Shown: positions 7,685-19,398 of the stretch, in pieces
How the letters are laid out: the number at the start of each line of letters is the position of its first letter
Position numbering within the stretch: position 1 is the first letter of the stretch
Source of the DNA: Teredinibacter turnerae T7901
GTDB lineage: Bacteria; Pseudomonadota; Gammaproteobacteria; Pseudomonadales; Cellvibrionaceae
Length of the DNA: 64,000 nt
Direction of reading: 5' to 3'
NCBI RefSeq assembly: GCF_000023025.1
Contig: NC_012997.1
Coordinates: 1,658,764 to 1,722,763 of the forward strand
Notes under the pieces: model-generated
Database searches by the model: none
Told to the model about the DNA's origin: nothing
Seen by the model: the letters and a program-made list of their open reading frames with translations, nothing else
Translations under genes and position numbers: made by a program

Positions 7685-8287
7685 ATGGAAGAGCAATCTC
7701 CGCAAGCAGTTCTGTCGGAGCAAACGGCGGTTTCCGCCAACAATCGACTCGGCGAGCGGCTGCAGGCGGTTCGCAAGCAGCACGGACTTTCCCAGCGGGA
7801 GTTGGCGCGTCGGGCAGAGGTGACTAACAGTACTTTGTCAATGATCGAGCAGGGCAAGGTGAGCCCGTCGGTCGCATCTCTAGAGAAAGTGCTTTCTGCA
7901 ATCCCCATGACTCTGCAGGAGTTTTTTTCAGATACATTGGAGATTTTGCCGCCTATTTACCGGGCGGCGGATTTTCTTTCTATTCGCAAAGATGGCACCG
8001 AAAATCTTATTATGCCGCTGCCGGAGGCGGGGCATGATGGGGTTTACCTCTCGCGCCAAACATACAGCCCTGGCAGCCAGATTTCGACTGAATGGATGAT
8101 CCGCAAGGGATTCGTCGGCGGTATTGTTGTCGAAGGTGAATTGGTATTGCGCCTTGACGGCAATGAATATCAGTTGGGTGTTGGCGAAGGCTTCCACTTT
8201 TCACTTCATCGCTCACACAGTCTGGCCAATCAGTCTGCCCACGACTGCGTTGTTATTACGGTATCTTTTAGCGATCGCCGAGCCTAG
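7685..8287 (+). CDS. XRE-family regulator with C-terminal cupin domain (PuuR-like)
   Basis: A 200-residue regulator. Residues about 22-77 form an XRE helix-turn-helix (LGERLQAVRKQHGLSQRELARRAEVTNSTLSMIEQGK). The C-terminal half (about 100-197) is a cupin barrel (GVYLSRQTYSPGSQ, IVVEGELVLRLDGNEYQLGVGEGFHFSLHRSHSLANQS), the usual sensor for polyamines, amino acids or other small molecules in this group. The ATG follows AAGGAG, and the gene starts 9 bases after fabY, implying one transcript. PuuR-type proteins often control polyamine catabolism, but no such genes are adjacent; the neighbours are fatty acid genes, so a role in lipid metabolism is possible. That is inference. Confidence 0.9.
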   Translation: MEEQSPQAVLSEQTAVSANNRLGERLQAVRKQHGLSQRELARRAEVTNSTLSMIEQGKVSPSVASLEKVLSAIPMTLQEFFSDTLEILPPIYRAADFLSIRKDGTENLIMPLPEAGHDGVYLSRQTYSPGSQISTEWMIRKGFVGGIVVEGELVLRLDGNEYQLGVGEGFHFSLHRSHSLANQSAHDCVVITVSFSDRRA

Positions 8288-8320
8288 CACACTCCCCGGC
8301 AACCCGCCGGTGGGGGTGCT
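8286..8320 (+). terminator. GC-rich hairpin after the XRE-cupin gene (terminator-like)
   Basis: AGCAC (8286) pairs with GTGCT (8320), and inside it CCCCGGC pairs with GCCGGTGGGG. The hairpin overlaps the stop codon of the regulator and has no U-tract, so it is at best a weak or factor-dependent terminator before fadB. Confidence 0.4.
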
Positions 8321-8421
8321 ATGATCGTTTACGACAGACGTTTCAAGCGAATTTTTCACTGCACGGTGCTACCAGCGAATTTAAGGTATGGCACTGCAGC
8401 AACTACCTGTTCGAGGTGAGC

Positions 8422-11764
<3,343 letters not shown>

Positions 11765-11771
11765 CCCCACC

Positions 11772-11852
11772 TGCGGGTCGATTTTGGCCCGCATCACAGT
11801 CCAAAACAGTTTTGTTGTTGAACCCCTTAATGGACTGTGGCACAATTGCCAC
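11772..11852. promoter_or_regulatory. Cluster of inverted repeats between fadA and tRNA-Leu
   Basis: Three elements overlap or adjoin. TGCGGG/CCCGCA spans 11772-11793 with a 10-base loop. CACAGTCCA/TGGACTGTG spans 11795-11839 with a longer loop. The short palindrome GTGGCA-CAAT-TGCCAC is at 11837-11852. They may terminate fadBA transcription or control the tRNA-tig side. No long U-tract follows. Pairing is read directly; function is unknown. Confidence 0.4.
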
Positions 11853-11949
11853 CCTTCAAACTGACCCACCTCAAGAAACCGTTTAATTGTCCTTTAAAAA
11901 CAATAGCTTACGGAAGTGAGGTCAGAAAAATTGTAGCTTGTGAAGCAAC

Positions 11950-12034
11950 GCGGTCGTGGCGGAATTGGTAGACGCGCTGGGTTTAGGTTCCAGTGCCGCA
12001 AGGTGTGAGAGTTCGAGTCTCTCCGACCGCACCA
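11950..12034 (+). tRNA. tRNA-Leu (anticodon UAG)
   Basis: An 85-base class II tRNA with CCA encoded. The acceptor arm GCGGTCG (11950) pairs with CGACCGC before ACCA. The D-arm has GGCGGAATTGGTAGACGC, and the anticodon stem CTGGG/TCCAG encloses loop TTTAGGT with TAG as anticodon. There is a long variable arm, and a T-arm with GTTCGAGTC. It lies 43 bases upstream of tig, an arrangement seen in other gammaproteobacteria. Confidence 0.95.
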
Positions 12035-12077
12035 CACTCTATTTTGAAATCTATCTGCAAATTGTAAGAGGAACGAA

Positions 12078-13403
12078 ATGCAAGTTTCTATCGAAACGAC
12101 TTCCGGTTTGGAGCGTCGATTAACTGTTGGTATTCCCGCCGAGATAATCGATCAGGAAGTAGAAAAGCGTCTTAAGCAGGCCGCTAAAACCGTCAGAATC
12201 AATGGTTTTCGCAAAGGCAAAGTTCCTTTTAAAGTTGTCAAGCAGCGTTTTGGTGAAGGCGTTCGTCAGGAAGTGTTGGGCGATACCATCCAGCGCAGCT
12301 TTTACGACGCGGTTCGCCAGGAATCTGTGCGCCCTGCCGGTCAGCCTAGTATCGAGCCAAAGCAGATGGATGAAGGTAAGGATGTTGAATACATCGCCAC
12401 CTTCGAAGTCTACCCAGAAGTTGAGTTAAAAGAACTCGACAACATCGAAATTACCCGCTACGACGCGGAAATCACCGACGCAGACATCGACAAAATGGTC
12501 GAGACACTGCAAAAAGGTCAGTCCTCTTGGGAGCCCGTTAAGCGCAAGTCGAAAAAAGGTGACAAAGTCACTATCGATTTTCTGGGCAAAATTGATGGCG
12601 AAGCCTTTGATGGCGGAGAAGCAAAAGGGCATCAATTGGAGCTTGGTTCCGGCAGTATGATTCCTGGCTTCGAAAAAGGCATTACTGGCATGAAGGCTGG
12701 CGAAACACAGCCGATTAACGTGACTTTTCCAGATGATTATCACGTCGAAGATTTGCGCAGTAAAGATGCAGAGTTTGAAATCACCGTTCACGAAGTGCTC
12801 GGCGAAAAGCTGCCTAAGCTCGACGAAGAATTTTATGCCAAATTTGGCGTAACCGAAGGTGGAGAAGAGAAGTTCCGCGAAGAGGTTAAGTCTAATATGG
12901 AGCGTGAGAAGCAGCGTGCTATCAAGGCTAAAGTAAAAGAGCAGGTAATGAATGCGTTGCTCGAGTCAAATTCGGTCGATCTGCCCGCTGCGTTGGTACA
13001 GAGCGAAATTGGTGCAATGCGTCAACAGATGGTTCAGCAATACGGTCAGAGCGCGCAGAACCTGGATCTTCAGGCGCTGTTGCCGGACGATATGTTCAAA
13101 GCTCAGGCTGAGCGACGCACAGCGCTGGCGCTGATTGTTTCCGAAGTAGTGAAAAAATATGAAGTGAAGGCAGACAAGGATATTGTTCGCTCCTTGATCG
13201 AAGAGGCCGCTTCGACCTATGAAGACCCTCAGGAAGTGATCAACTACTACTACAGCAACGAGCAACTGTTGGCGAATGTCGAGGCTGCTGCGCTGGAAGA
13301 GAAGGTTGTTGAATTGCTGCTCGAAAAAGCGACTGTTACGGATGCAACAGTGAGCTACGACGAAGTGATCAAGCCGCAAGAGCCTCAAGCAGAAGAAGCC
13401 TGA
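12078..13403 (+). CDS. tig: Trigger factor
   Basis: Ribosome-associated chaperone that meets nascent chains at the exit tunnel. The 441-residue product has the N-terminal ribosome-binding domain with the signature NGFRKGKVPFKVVKQRFG, the central FKBP-type peptidyl-prolyl isomerase domain (KGDKVTIDFLGKIDGEAFDGGEAKGHQLELGSG, about 150-245), and a long helical C-terminal domain ending in an acidic tail. The ATG follows AAGAGGAACGAA. A strong terminator at 13417-13448 separates it from clpP, which has its own leader. Confidence 0.97.
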   Translation: MQVSIETTSGLERRLTVGIPAEIIDQEVEKRLKQAAKTVRINGFRKGKVPFKVVKQRFGEGVRQEVLGDTIQRSFYDAVRQESVRPAGQPSIEPKQMDEGKDVEYIATFEVYPEVELKELDNIEITRYDAEITDADIDKMVETLQKGQSSWEPVKRKSKKGDKVTIDFLGKIDGEAFDGGEAKGHQLELGSGSMIPGFEKGITGMKAGETQPINVTFPDDYHVEDLRSKDAEFEITVHEVLGEKLPKLDEEFYAKFGVTEGGEEKFREEVKSNMEREKQRAIKAKVKEQVMNALLESNSVDLPAALVQSEIGAMRQQMVQQYGQSAQNLDLQALLPDDMFKAQAERRTALALIVSEVVKKYEVKADKDIVRSLIEEAASTYEDPQEVINYYYSNEQLLANVEAAALEEKVVELLLEKATVTDATVSYDEVIKPQEPQAEEA

Positions 13404-13416
13404 TCTGTAACGATCT

Positions 13417-13448
13417 AAAAAAACCCCTCCTCGGAGGGGTTTTTTTTT
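13417..13448 (+). terminator. Intrinsic terminator of tig
   Basis: ACCCCTCC (13423-13430) pairs with GGAGGGGT (13433-13440). The stem is preceded by A residues and followed by a run of T residues to 13448, so it could work in both directions. Confidence 0.9.
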
Positions 13449-13455
13449 GACTGGG

Positions 13456-13484
13456 GTTGAAATAAGGCATTGCGCACTCCAAAT
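13456..13484 (+). promoter_or_regulatory. Possible sigma-32 promoter of clpP
   Basis: GTTGAAA (13456-13462), a 14-base spacer and CTCCAAAT (13477-13484) agree well with CTTGAAA / CCCCATNT. clpP is a heat-shock gene in related bacteria, which supports the assignment. It is a by-eye match only. Confidence 0.45.
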
Positions 13485-13752
13485 TTAGTGCTGATAGGTG
13501 GGCGTGAAACGCTCATTCTGGCGGTTTTGTAGGCGTTTTCAGGATTTTTTTGCGTCGCCGTGGAATCAAGGCGTTGTAACCGAGTTAACTCGCCTTATAA
13601 TGAATTTTAGCTAAGAAAACAGGTATGCCTGCTGTCACCGCCTCGTTTGTTCGCTGACTCAAAGTTTGTCGGCAGTACCAAATAATTGTTGTCGGCCGTT
13701 TTTCCATGGGCCCGCATACCGATCCAAATCATAATTGTCACGGAATTCTCTG

Positions 13753-14397
13753 ATGTCTCAATTTAATCCTATGGGTGGACAATCCACTACAATTCAAAGC
13801 TCCCTGGTGCCTATTGTTGTAGAACAAACTGCGCGGGGAGAGCGCTCCTACGATATCTATTCCCGACTGCTCAAAGAGCGGGTCATTTTTCTGGTGGGGC
13901 AGGTCGAAGACCATATGGCCAACCTGGTAGTGGCGCAATTGTTATTCCTCGAGGCGGAAAATCCCGATAAGGATATCCACCTTTATATTAATTCTCCGGG
14001 CGGCTCCGTCACTGCGGGCATGTCGATATACGACACTATGCAATTTATTAAGCCCGACGTTAGTACTATGTGTATTGGTCAGGCGTGCAGCATGGGTTCA
14101 TTCTTGTTGTCTGCTGGTGCCACTGGCAAACGATTCTGTTTGCCCAATGCGCGCACCATGATTCACCAGCCGTCTGGTGGCGCTCAGGGGCAAGCGAGCG
14201 ATATTCATATCCATGCCCAGGAGATCCTGAAAATCCGGGCTCGCCTGAACGAGATCATGGCGAAGCACACCGGCAAGTCGGTCGAAGAGGTCGCTCGCGA
14301 TACCGAGCGGGACAACTTTATGAGCGCGGAAGAGTCGAAAGCCTATGGTTTGGTTGACGACGTACTCTATCAGCGCGTACCTGAGGAAAGTAAGTAA
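13753..14397 (+). CDS. clpP: ATP-dependent Clp protease proteolytic subunit ClpP
   Basis: Serine peptidase that forms the tetradecameric chamber of ClpXP and ClpAP. The catalytic triad is visible: serine in [11 protein letters not shown] (about 113), histidine in MIHQPSGG (about 138) and aspartate in [10 protein letters not shown] (about 187). [19 protein letters not shown] is also typical. A TTG at 13735 extends the frame, but ATG 13753 gives the normal propeptide-like N-terminus and a 214-residue protein. clpX follows after 209 bases, as in most proteobacteria. Confidence 0.97.
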   Translation: MSQFNPMGGQSTTIQSSLVPIVVEQTARGERSYDIYSRLLKERVIFLVGQVEDHMANLVVAQLLFLEAENPDKDIHLYINSPGGSVTAGMSIYDTMQFIKPDVSTMCIGQACSMGSFLLSAGATGKRFCLPNARTMIHQPSGGAQGQASDIHIHAQEILKIRARLNEIMAKHTGKSVEEVARDTERDNFMSAEESKAYGLVDDVLYQRVPEESK

Positions 14398-14606
14398 ACC
14401 TTGTTGGCTGATTAATTGCATTGGTCTTTGCTCAGTTGACACTCACGCTAAACCGTGGACACAATAAGCTCAGACCTTCAGCCGCAAGGCTACTTTAGCC
14501 AAATTTGCGCTAGACTTTGCTAGACAAGGGCGACGGCTTGGGTCTGTCGCCAACAAGTGCAGTTTTGGCGTTAAGACGAAGAACAAGATTCAGTTGGAGA
14601 CGATGA

Positions 14607-15896
14607 ATGTCCGACAATGGTAATGACAACGAAGATAGCGGCAAACTGCTGTATTGTTCGTTTTGTGGCAAAAGTCAGCACGAAGTTCGCAAGCTGATCG
14701 CAGGGCCATCAGTATTCATTTGCGACGAATGTGTGGACTTGTGTAACGACATCATTCGCGAAGAAATTCAGGAAAACACACCAGAAGGGAACGGTGACAA
14801 GCTGCCCGTACCTATCGATATCTCTGCGACACTGGACGAGTACGTGATCGGTCAGCAGGACGCAAAGAAAGTGCTCGCGGTAGCGGTTTACAACCACTAC
14901 AAGCGGCTGCGTGTTGGTGACAAGAAAAAGGGTAAAGACGAGGTTGAACTGGGCAAGAGCAACATTCTTTTGGTCGGACCAACCGGTAGCGGTAAAACGC
15001 TTTTGGCTGAAACCCTAGCCCGCTTGCTCAATGTGCCTTTCACTATCGCAGATGCGACGACACTTACCGAGGCAGGGTACGTTGGTGAGGACGTTGAGAA
15101 CATCATTCAGAAGCTTCTTCAGAAGTGTGATTACGACGTCGAAAAAGCGCAGCAGGGCATTGTTTATATTGATGAAATCGACAAGATTTCACGTAAATCG
15201 GACAACCCCTCCATAACGCGCGATGTGTCTGGTGAGGGCGTTCAGCAGGCGTTGCTGAAGCTGATTGAAGGCACAATTGCATCTGTCCCACCGCAAGGTG
15301 GCCGTAAGCATCCACAGCAAGAGTTTTTGCAGGTAGATACCTCCAATATTCTGTTTATTTGCGGCGGTGCATTCGCGGGTCTCGACAAGATTATTCGTGA
15401 TCGCTCCGAAAAGGGTGGCATTGGCTTCAGCGCTGAAGTCAAAAGTAAAGATGGCAGTAAAAATGTTGGTGAAACGCTCAAAGACCTCGAGCCGGAAGAT
15501 TTGGTGCGCTATGGGTTGATTCCAGAGTTTGTCGGTCGTTTACCTGTGATAGCCACCTTGGACGAATTGGACAAAGAAGCGTTGGTAACCATTTTACGGG
15601 AGCCGAAGAATTCGCTGGTTAAACAGTACGCCAAGCTGTTTGAAATGGAAAATGTCGAAGTCGATTTTCGTGCGGATGCCTTGGAAGCTGTTGCGGAAAA
15701 AGCCATGGTTCGGAAAACCGGAGCACGTGGTTTGCGATCTATTATGGAAAATGTACTGTTAGATACCATGTACAAACTGCCATCCGAAGAGAATGTAGTT
15801 AAAGTGGTTGTCGACGATTCGGTAATACGCGGAGAATCCGCGCCGCTATTGGTATATGGGAACTCTGAGTCGGCGGTCGCTGTACCAGAAGACTGA
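14607..15896 (+). CDS. clpX: Clp protease ATP-binding subunit ClpX
   Basis: AAA+ unfoldase that recognises substrates (for example SsrA-tagged proteins) and feeds them to ClpP. The N-terminal zinc-binding domain has four cysteines at 17, 20, 39 and 42 (CSFC and CDEC). Walker A GPTGSGKT is at 124-131, Walker B is in [10 protein letters not shown], and the ClpP-binding loop IGF is present in [10 protein letters not shown]. Sensor 2 lies in [12 protein letters not shown]. The start at ATG 14607 has TTGGAGA upstream. The 210-base gap after clpP contains a GGCGAC/GTCGCC hairpin (14528-14551). A terminator follows at 15937-15961, so lon is a separate unit. Confidence 0.97.
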   Translation: MSDNGNDNEDSGKLLYCSFCGKSQHEVRKLIAGPSVFICDECVDLCNDIIREEIQENTPEGNGDKLPVPIDISATLDEYVIGQQDAKKVLAVAVYNHYKRLRVGDKKKGKDEVELGKSNILLVGPTGSGKTLLAETLARLLNVPFTIADATTLTEAGYVGEDVENIIQKLLQKCDYDVEKAQQGIVYIDEIDKISRKSDNPSITRDVSGEGVQQALLKLIEGTIASVPPQGGRKHPQQEFLQVDTSNILFICGGAFAGLDKIIRDRSEKGGIGFSAEVKSKDGSKNVGETLKDLEPEDLVRYGLIPEFVGRLPVIATLDELDKEALVTILREPKNSLVKQYAKLFEMENVEVDFRADALEAVAEKAMVRKTGARGLRSIMENVLLDTMYKLPSEENVVKVVVDDSVIRGESAPLLVYGNSESAVAVPED

Positions 15897-15936
15897 TCTT
15901 TTTCGGGTTTCCTAGTGGATTGGAATGTAGAGAAAG

Positions 15937-15961
15937 GGCGCTTTTAGAGCGCCTTTTTTTT
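15937..15961 (+). terminator. Intrinsic terminator of clpX
   Basis: GGCGCT (15937-15942) pairs with AGCGCC (15948-15953) and is followed by eight T residues. Confidence 0.9.
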
Positions 15962-16158
15962 GCTGGGCTTGTTTTTCTGGTGAATTGCCCAAAATACTGT
16001 TCGGTAAAGTTGTACAGAGTAGTGCTGAGACCGGTCACTAATAACGCTAAAAAAGACATAACAATATTATGTCAGTGCGCGACCTGCCTTTTTTATTCGC
16101 CGCTCGACTGCATCGCTACAGGTGTTACGACCTGTTCATAGATTATTCGAGGTCCATT

Positions 16159-18579
16159 ATGGAAATATCAGACGAAAAAACCACCGAGAACATGCTGCCG
16201 TTATTGCCGCTTAGAGATGTGGTTGTCTACCCACATATGGTGATACCGCTGTTTGTTGGCCGAGCCAAGTCCATCGCTGCGCTCGAGCGCGCAATGGCCG
16301 AAGACAAGCAAATCCTGTTAGTGGCTCAGAAGCATGCGGCTGTTGATGAGCCGGGAATCGACGATCTCTACAGCTTCGCTACTGTCGCCGCTGTGCTGCA
16401 GTTATTGAAGTTGCCTGATGGTACGGTAAAGGTACTAGTGGAAGGGCGACAGCGCGCAGAGGTGTTGTCAATAAACGAGGTGGAGGACTATTTCTCCGCA
16501 GAAATTTCGGTGGTTGATGCCGGCGAGGAAGATGGGCGCGATGTTGATGTTCTTACCCGTTCGCTGTTATCCCGCTTTGAACAGTATGTGAACATCAGTA
16601 AAAAAGTACCTGCTGAGGTGATGACCTCGCTGAGTGGTATAGACGAGCCCGGGCGGCTCGCCGATACGGTTGCGGCTCATATGAGCCTTGAACTTGCTCA
16701 GAAGCAGGAAATCCTCGAAATCGCCTCTGTACGTGATCGGCTTGAGCATCTGATTGGTCTCATGGAAGCTGAGGCCGACCTCTACCAGGTTGAGAAGCGC
16801 ATCCGCGGCCGCGTTAAGAAGCAAATGGAGAAGAGTCAACGTGAGTACTATCTGAATGAGCAAATGAAAGCGATTCAGAAAGAGCTCGGGGAGATGGGTG
16901 AGGAAGTCAGTGAAGGTGAAGAGCTAGAGCGAAAAATCGCTGATGCTGGCATGACCAAGGAGGCCGAAGAGAAGGCGAAGGCCGAGCTGAACAAGCTGAA
17001 AATGATGTCGCCAATGTCGGCTGAAGCTTCTGTAGTGCGCGCGTACATTGATTGGATAGTAAATCTTCCGTGGAAAAAACGCAGCAAAGTTCGACACGAC
17101 CTTGAACGAGCATCAGGCATTCTGGAGGCTGATCACTACGGATTAGACGAGGTGAAAGAGCGAATCCTAGAATATCTGGCTGTTCAAAAAAGAGTCAAAA
17201 AAGTGAAGGGCCCGATACTTTGTCTCGTTGGTCCTCCCGGTGTAGGTAAAACCTCATTGGGAGAATCTATCGCTCGGGCTACCAATCGCAAATTTGTACG
17301 TATGGCGCTTGGGGGCGTGCGGGATGAAGCTGAAATCCGCGGGCATAGACGAACTTATATCGGCTCTATGCCGGGCAAGCTTATTCAAAAAATGTCCAAA
17401 GCAGGCGTTTCCAACCCTCTATTCTTGTTGGACGAAATTGACAAGATGGGGATGGATCACCGGGGAGATCCTGCCTCGGCCCTGTTGGAAGTACTAGACC
17501 CTGAGCAGAATTCCCACTTCAACGATCATTACCTTGAGGTTGATTACGATCTATCTGACGTAATGTTCGTGTGCACGTCAAATACGATGAATATTCCTGG
17601 CCCTTTGCTTGATCGTATGGAAGTGATACGAATTCCGGGCTATACAGAAGATGAGAAAGTTAACATTGCTTCGCGTTACCTGTTGCCGAAGCAGATGAAA
17701 AACAACGGTCTCAAGAAAGACGAAGTCGCACTGGATGACGCTACTATTCTCGATGTCATCCGTTATTACACCCGTGAAGCGGGGGTAAGGGGCTTGGATC
17801 GCGAAATTGCAAAAATTTGCCGCAAGGTGGTCACCAAAAATGTGAAGGCGAACTCTCACGATGTGAACACTGTTTCGCCAGATCAACTGGAAGACTATTT
17901 GGGTGTACGCAAAACCGATTACGGTAAAGCCGAGCAGGAAAACCAGATTGGTCAGGTGACGGGTTTGGCTTGGACTCAAGTGGGCGGTGAGCTGCTTACG
18001 ATTGAGGCAAGTGCAGTCAAAGGTAAAGGGCGTTTGGTGAAGACAGGTTCGCTTGGGGACGTTATGCAGGAGTCTATTCAGGCCGCAATGACGGTGGTTA
18101 GGTCCCGAGCGCAGTTTTTAGGGATTCCCCCAGAATTCAATGAAAAACGTGATTTACACATTCATGTGCCAGAAGGGGCAACCCCAAAAGATGGCCCAAG
18201 CGCAGGTATTGCTATGTGTACCGCGTTGGTTTCTGTATTCACCGATATTCCAGTGCGCGCGGACGTGGCAATGACCGGGGAAATTACCCTGCGGGGAGAA
18301 GTATTAAAGATTGGTGGTCTAAAGGAAAAGCTGCTAGCAGCGCATCGCGGCGGAATTAAAACCGTGATTATTCCAGAGGGAAATGCGGCTGATTTACGAG
18401 ATATTCCAGACAATATTAAAGAAGATCTAACTATCAAGCCCGTTAAGTGGATTGACCAGGTTTTGCAGGACGCGCTCCAGTATATGCCCAAGCCCTTTAG
18501 TGACGAAGAGTACAAAGAGCTGGAAGAGGCGCAAGCAAGTAAGGATGCGAATAAAGAGAGCCGTATTAGTACACATTGA
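16159..18579 (+). CDS. lon: ATP-dependent protease Lon
   Basis: AAA+ serine-lysine protease that removes misfolded and regulatory proteins. The N-terminal substrate-binding domain starts MLPLLPLRDVVVYPHMVIPLFVGR. Walker A is GPPGVGKTS, Walker B is in FLLDEIDKMG, and the C-terminal protease domain has catalytic Ser681 in PKDGPSAG and Lys724 in GGLKEKLLAA. The frame is open from 16069, but ATG 16159 behind CGAGGT gives 806 residues and the family N-terminus. A weak heat-shock-like promoter candidate (CTTGTTT at 15968, GCCCAAAA at 15987) lies in the leader, with poorer agreement than the one before clpP. Confidence 0.97.
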   Translation: MEISDEKTTENMLPLLPLRDVVVYPHMVIPLFVGRAKSIAALERAMAEDKQILLVAQKHAAVDEPGIDDLYSFATVAAVLQLLKLPDGTVKVLVEGRQRAEVLSINEVEDYFSAEISVVDAGEEDGRDVDVLTRSLLSRFEQYVNISKKVPAEVMTSLSGIDEPGRLADTVAAHMSLELAQKQEILEIASVRDRLEHLIGLMEAEADLYQVEKRIRGRVKKQMEKSQREYYLNEQMKAIQKELGEMGEEVSEGEELERKIADAGMTKEAEEKAKAELNKLKMMSPMSAEASVVRAYIDWIVNLPWKKRSKVRHDLERASGILEADHYGLDEVKERILEYLAVQKRVKKVKGPILCLVGPPGVGKTSLGESIARATNRKFVRMALGGVRDEAEIRGHRRTYIGSMPGKLIQKMSKAGVSNPLFLLDEIDKMGMDHRGDPASALLEVLDPEQNSHFNDHYLEVDYDLSDVMFVCTSNTMNIPGPLLDRMEVIRIPGYTEDEKVNIASRYLLPKQMKNNGLKKDEVALDDATILDVIRYYTREAGVRGLDREIAKICRKVVTKNVKANSHDVNTVSPDQLEDYLGVRKTDYGKAEQENQIGQVTGLAWTQVGGELLTIEASAVKGKGRLVKTGSLGDVMQESIQAAMTVVRSRAQFLGIPPEFNEKRDLHIHVPEGATPKDGPSAGIAMCTALVSVFTDIPVRADVAMTGEITLRGEVLKIGGLKEKLLAAHRGGIKTVIIPEGNAADLRDIPDNIKEDLTIKPVKWIDQVLQDALQYMPKPFSDEEYKELEEAQASKDANKESRISTH

Positions 18580-18858
18580 GAACTATCTGCTGGTTAGTAA
18601 ATCGTAGATAGTCAAGCAGTTTATGCTGGTTTGTACGATTTGCAGCCATATAAACCCTTGATTGGCAAATAATGTATTTGATTCTTGACCGGTCAAGGGG
18701 CAGTTGGTATAAATCGCAATTCTTCGCGAAACGTCGCAAGGTCCCAAAAATAGCGGGCTGGCGGGAAGTTTAGGTGGAAACCGACTACCCTTCATAAGCG
18801 AATGCGTAGGAACGAATTTGAGTTGTAATTTGAAACAAAATATAAAGAGGGGATAAAA

Positions 18859-19131
18859 GTGAATAAATCTGAACTGGTAGAAGCGATTGCAGCGTCTGCA
18901 GATATTTCTAAAGCAGCAGCTGGCCGAGCACTAGACGCTGTAACGGAATCTATCGCAAATGCCCTCAAAGAAGGCGACCAGGTTGCTTTGGTAGGTTTCG
19001 GTACCTTTTTGGTGAAAGAGCGCGCAGCTCGCACCGGCCGTAACCCACAGACTGGTGACCCAATTGAGATTGCTGCCGCAAAAATCCCAAGCTTTAAAGC
19101 GGGTAAAGCGCTTAAAGACGCAGTAAACTAA
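18859..19131 (+). CDS. hupB: DNA-binding protein HU (beta type)
   Basis: A 90-residue histone-like dimer that bends and compacts DNA. The fold is complete: [27 protein letters not shown] helices, [21 protein letters not shown] with the DNA-intercalating proline arm (RNPQTG), and the closing [15 protein letters not shown]. The start is GTG 18859 behind GAGGGG. The position between lon and ppiD is the conserved one for hupB. The 279-base upstream gap is expected to hold its promoters; none was assigned with confidence. Confidence 0.96.
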   Translation: MNKSELVEAIAASADISKAAAGRALDAVTESIANALKEGDQVALVGFGTFLVKERAARTGRNPQTGDPIEIAAAKIPSFKAGKALKDAVN

Positions 19132-19338
19132 GAAACCAAAATAACTACAGTTCCAAAACTCTATCGATATTGTCAATTGCCGGCCTTAATATTTTCTGTA
19201 TTTGTGAGTTCAAAGCGATAGATCACTCGGTCTTATAACGCTGCACTTAAAGACTGTTGGGGCAAACAGGAATTGTAAAAAAATAATTAGAAACAACACA
19301 TCTAGGTGCGGTTAAATTTGGAAACTGTAGAACAATAA

Positions 19339-19365
19339 AGGCGCGGTAAACTAGCGCCTTTTTTT
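19339..19365 (+). terminator. Intrinsic terminator between hupB and ppiD
   Basis: AGGCGC (19339-19344) pairs with GCGCCT (19354-19359), with T residues to 19365. It lies about 210 bases after hupB and 34 bases before ppiD. Confidence 0.85.
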
Positions 19366-19398
19366 GTGTGTGTTTCAGCGTAATTTTCGAGGTTGGTT

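Larger units (their letters stand above)
13404..13752 (+). other. tig-clpP intergenic region
   Basis: These 349 bases hold the tig terminator (13417-13448), a sigma-32-like promoter (13456-13484) and a leader of about 260 bases before clpP. No small gene or clear structured RNA was recognised in the leader. Confidence 0.6.
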
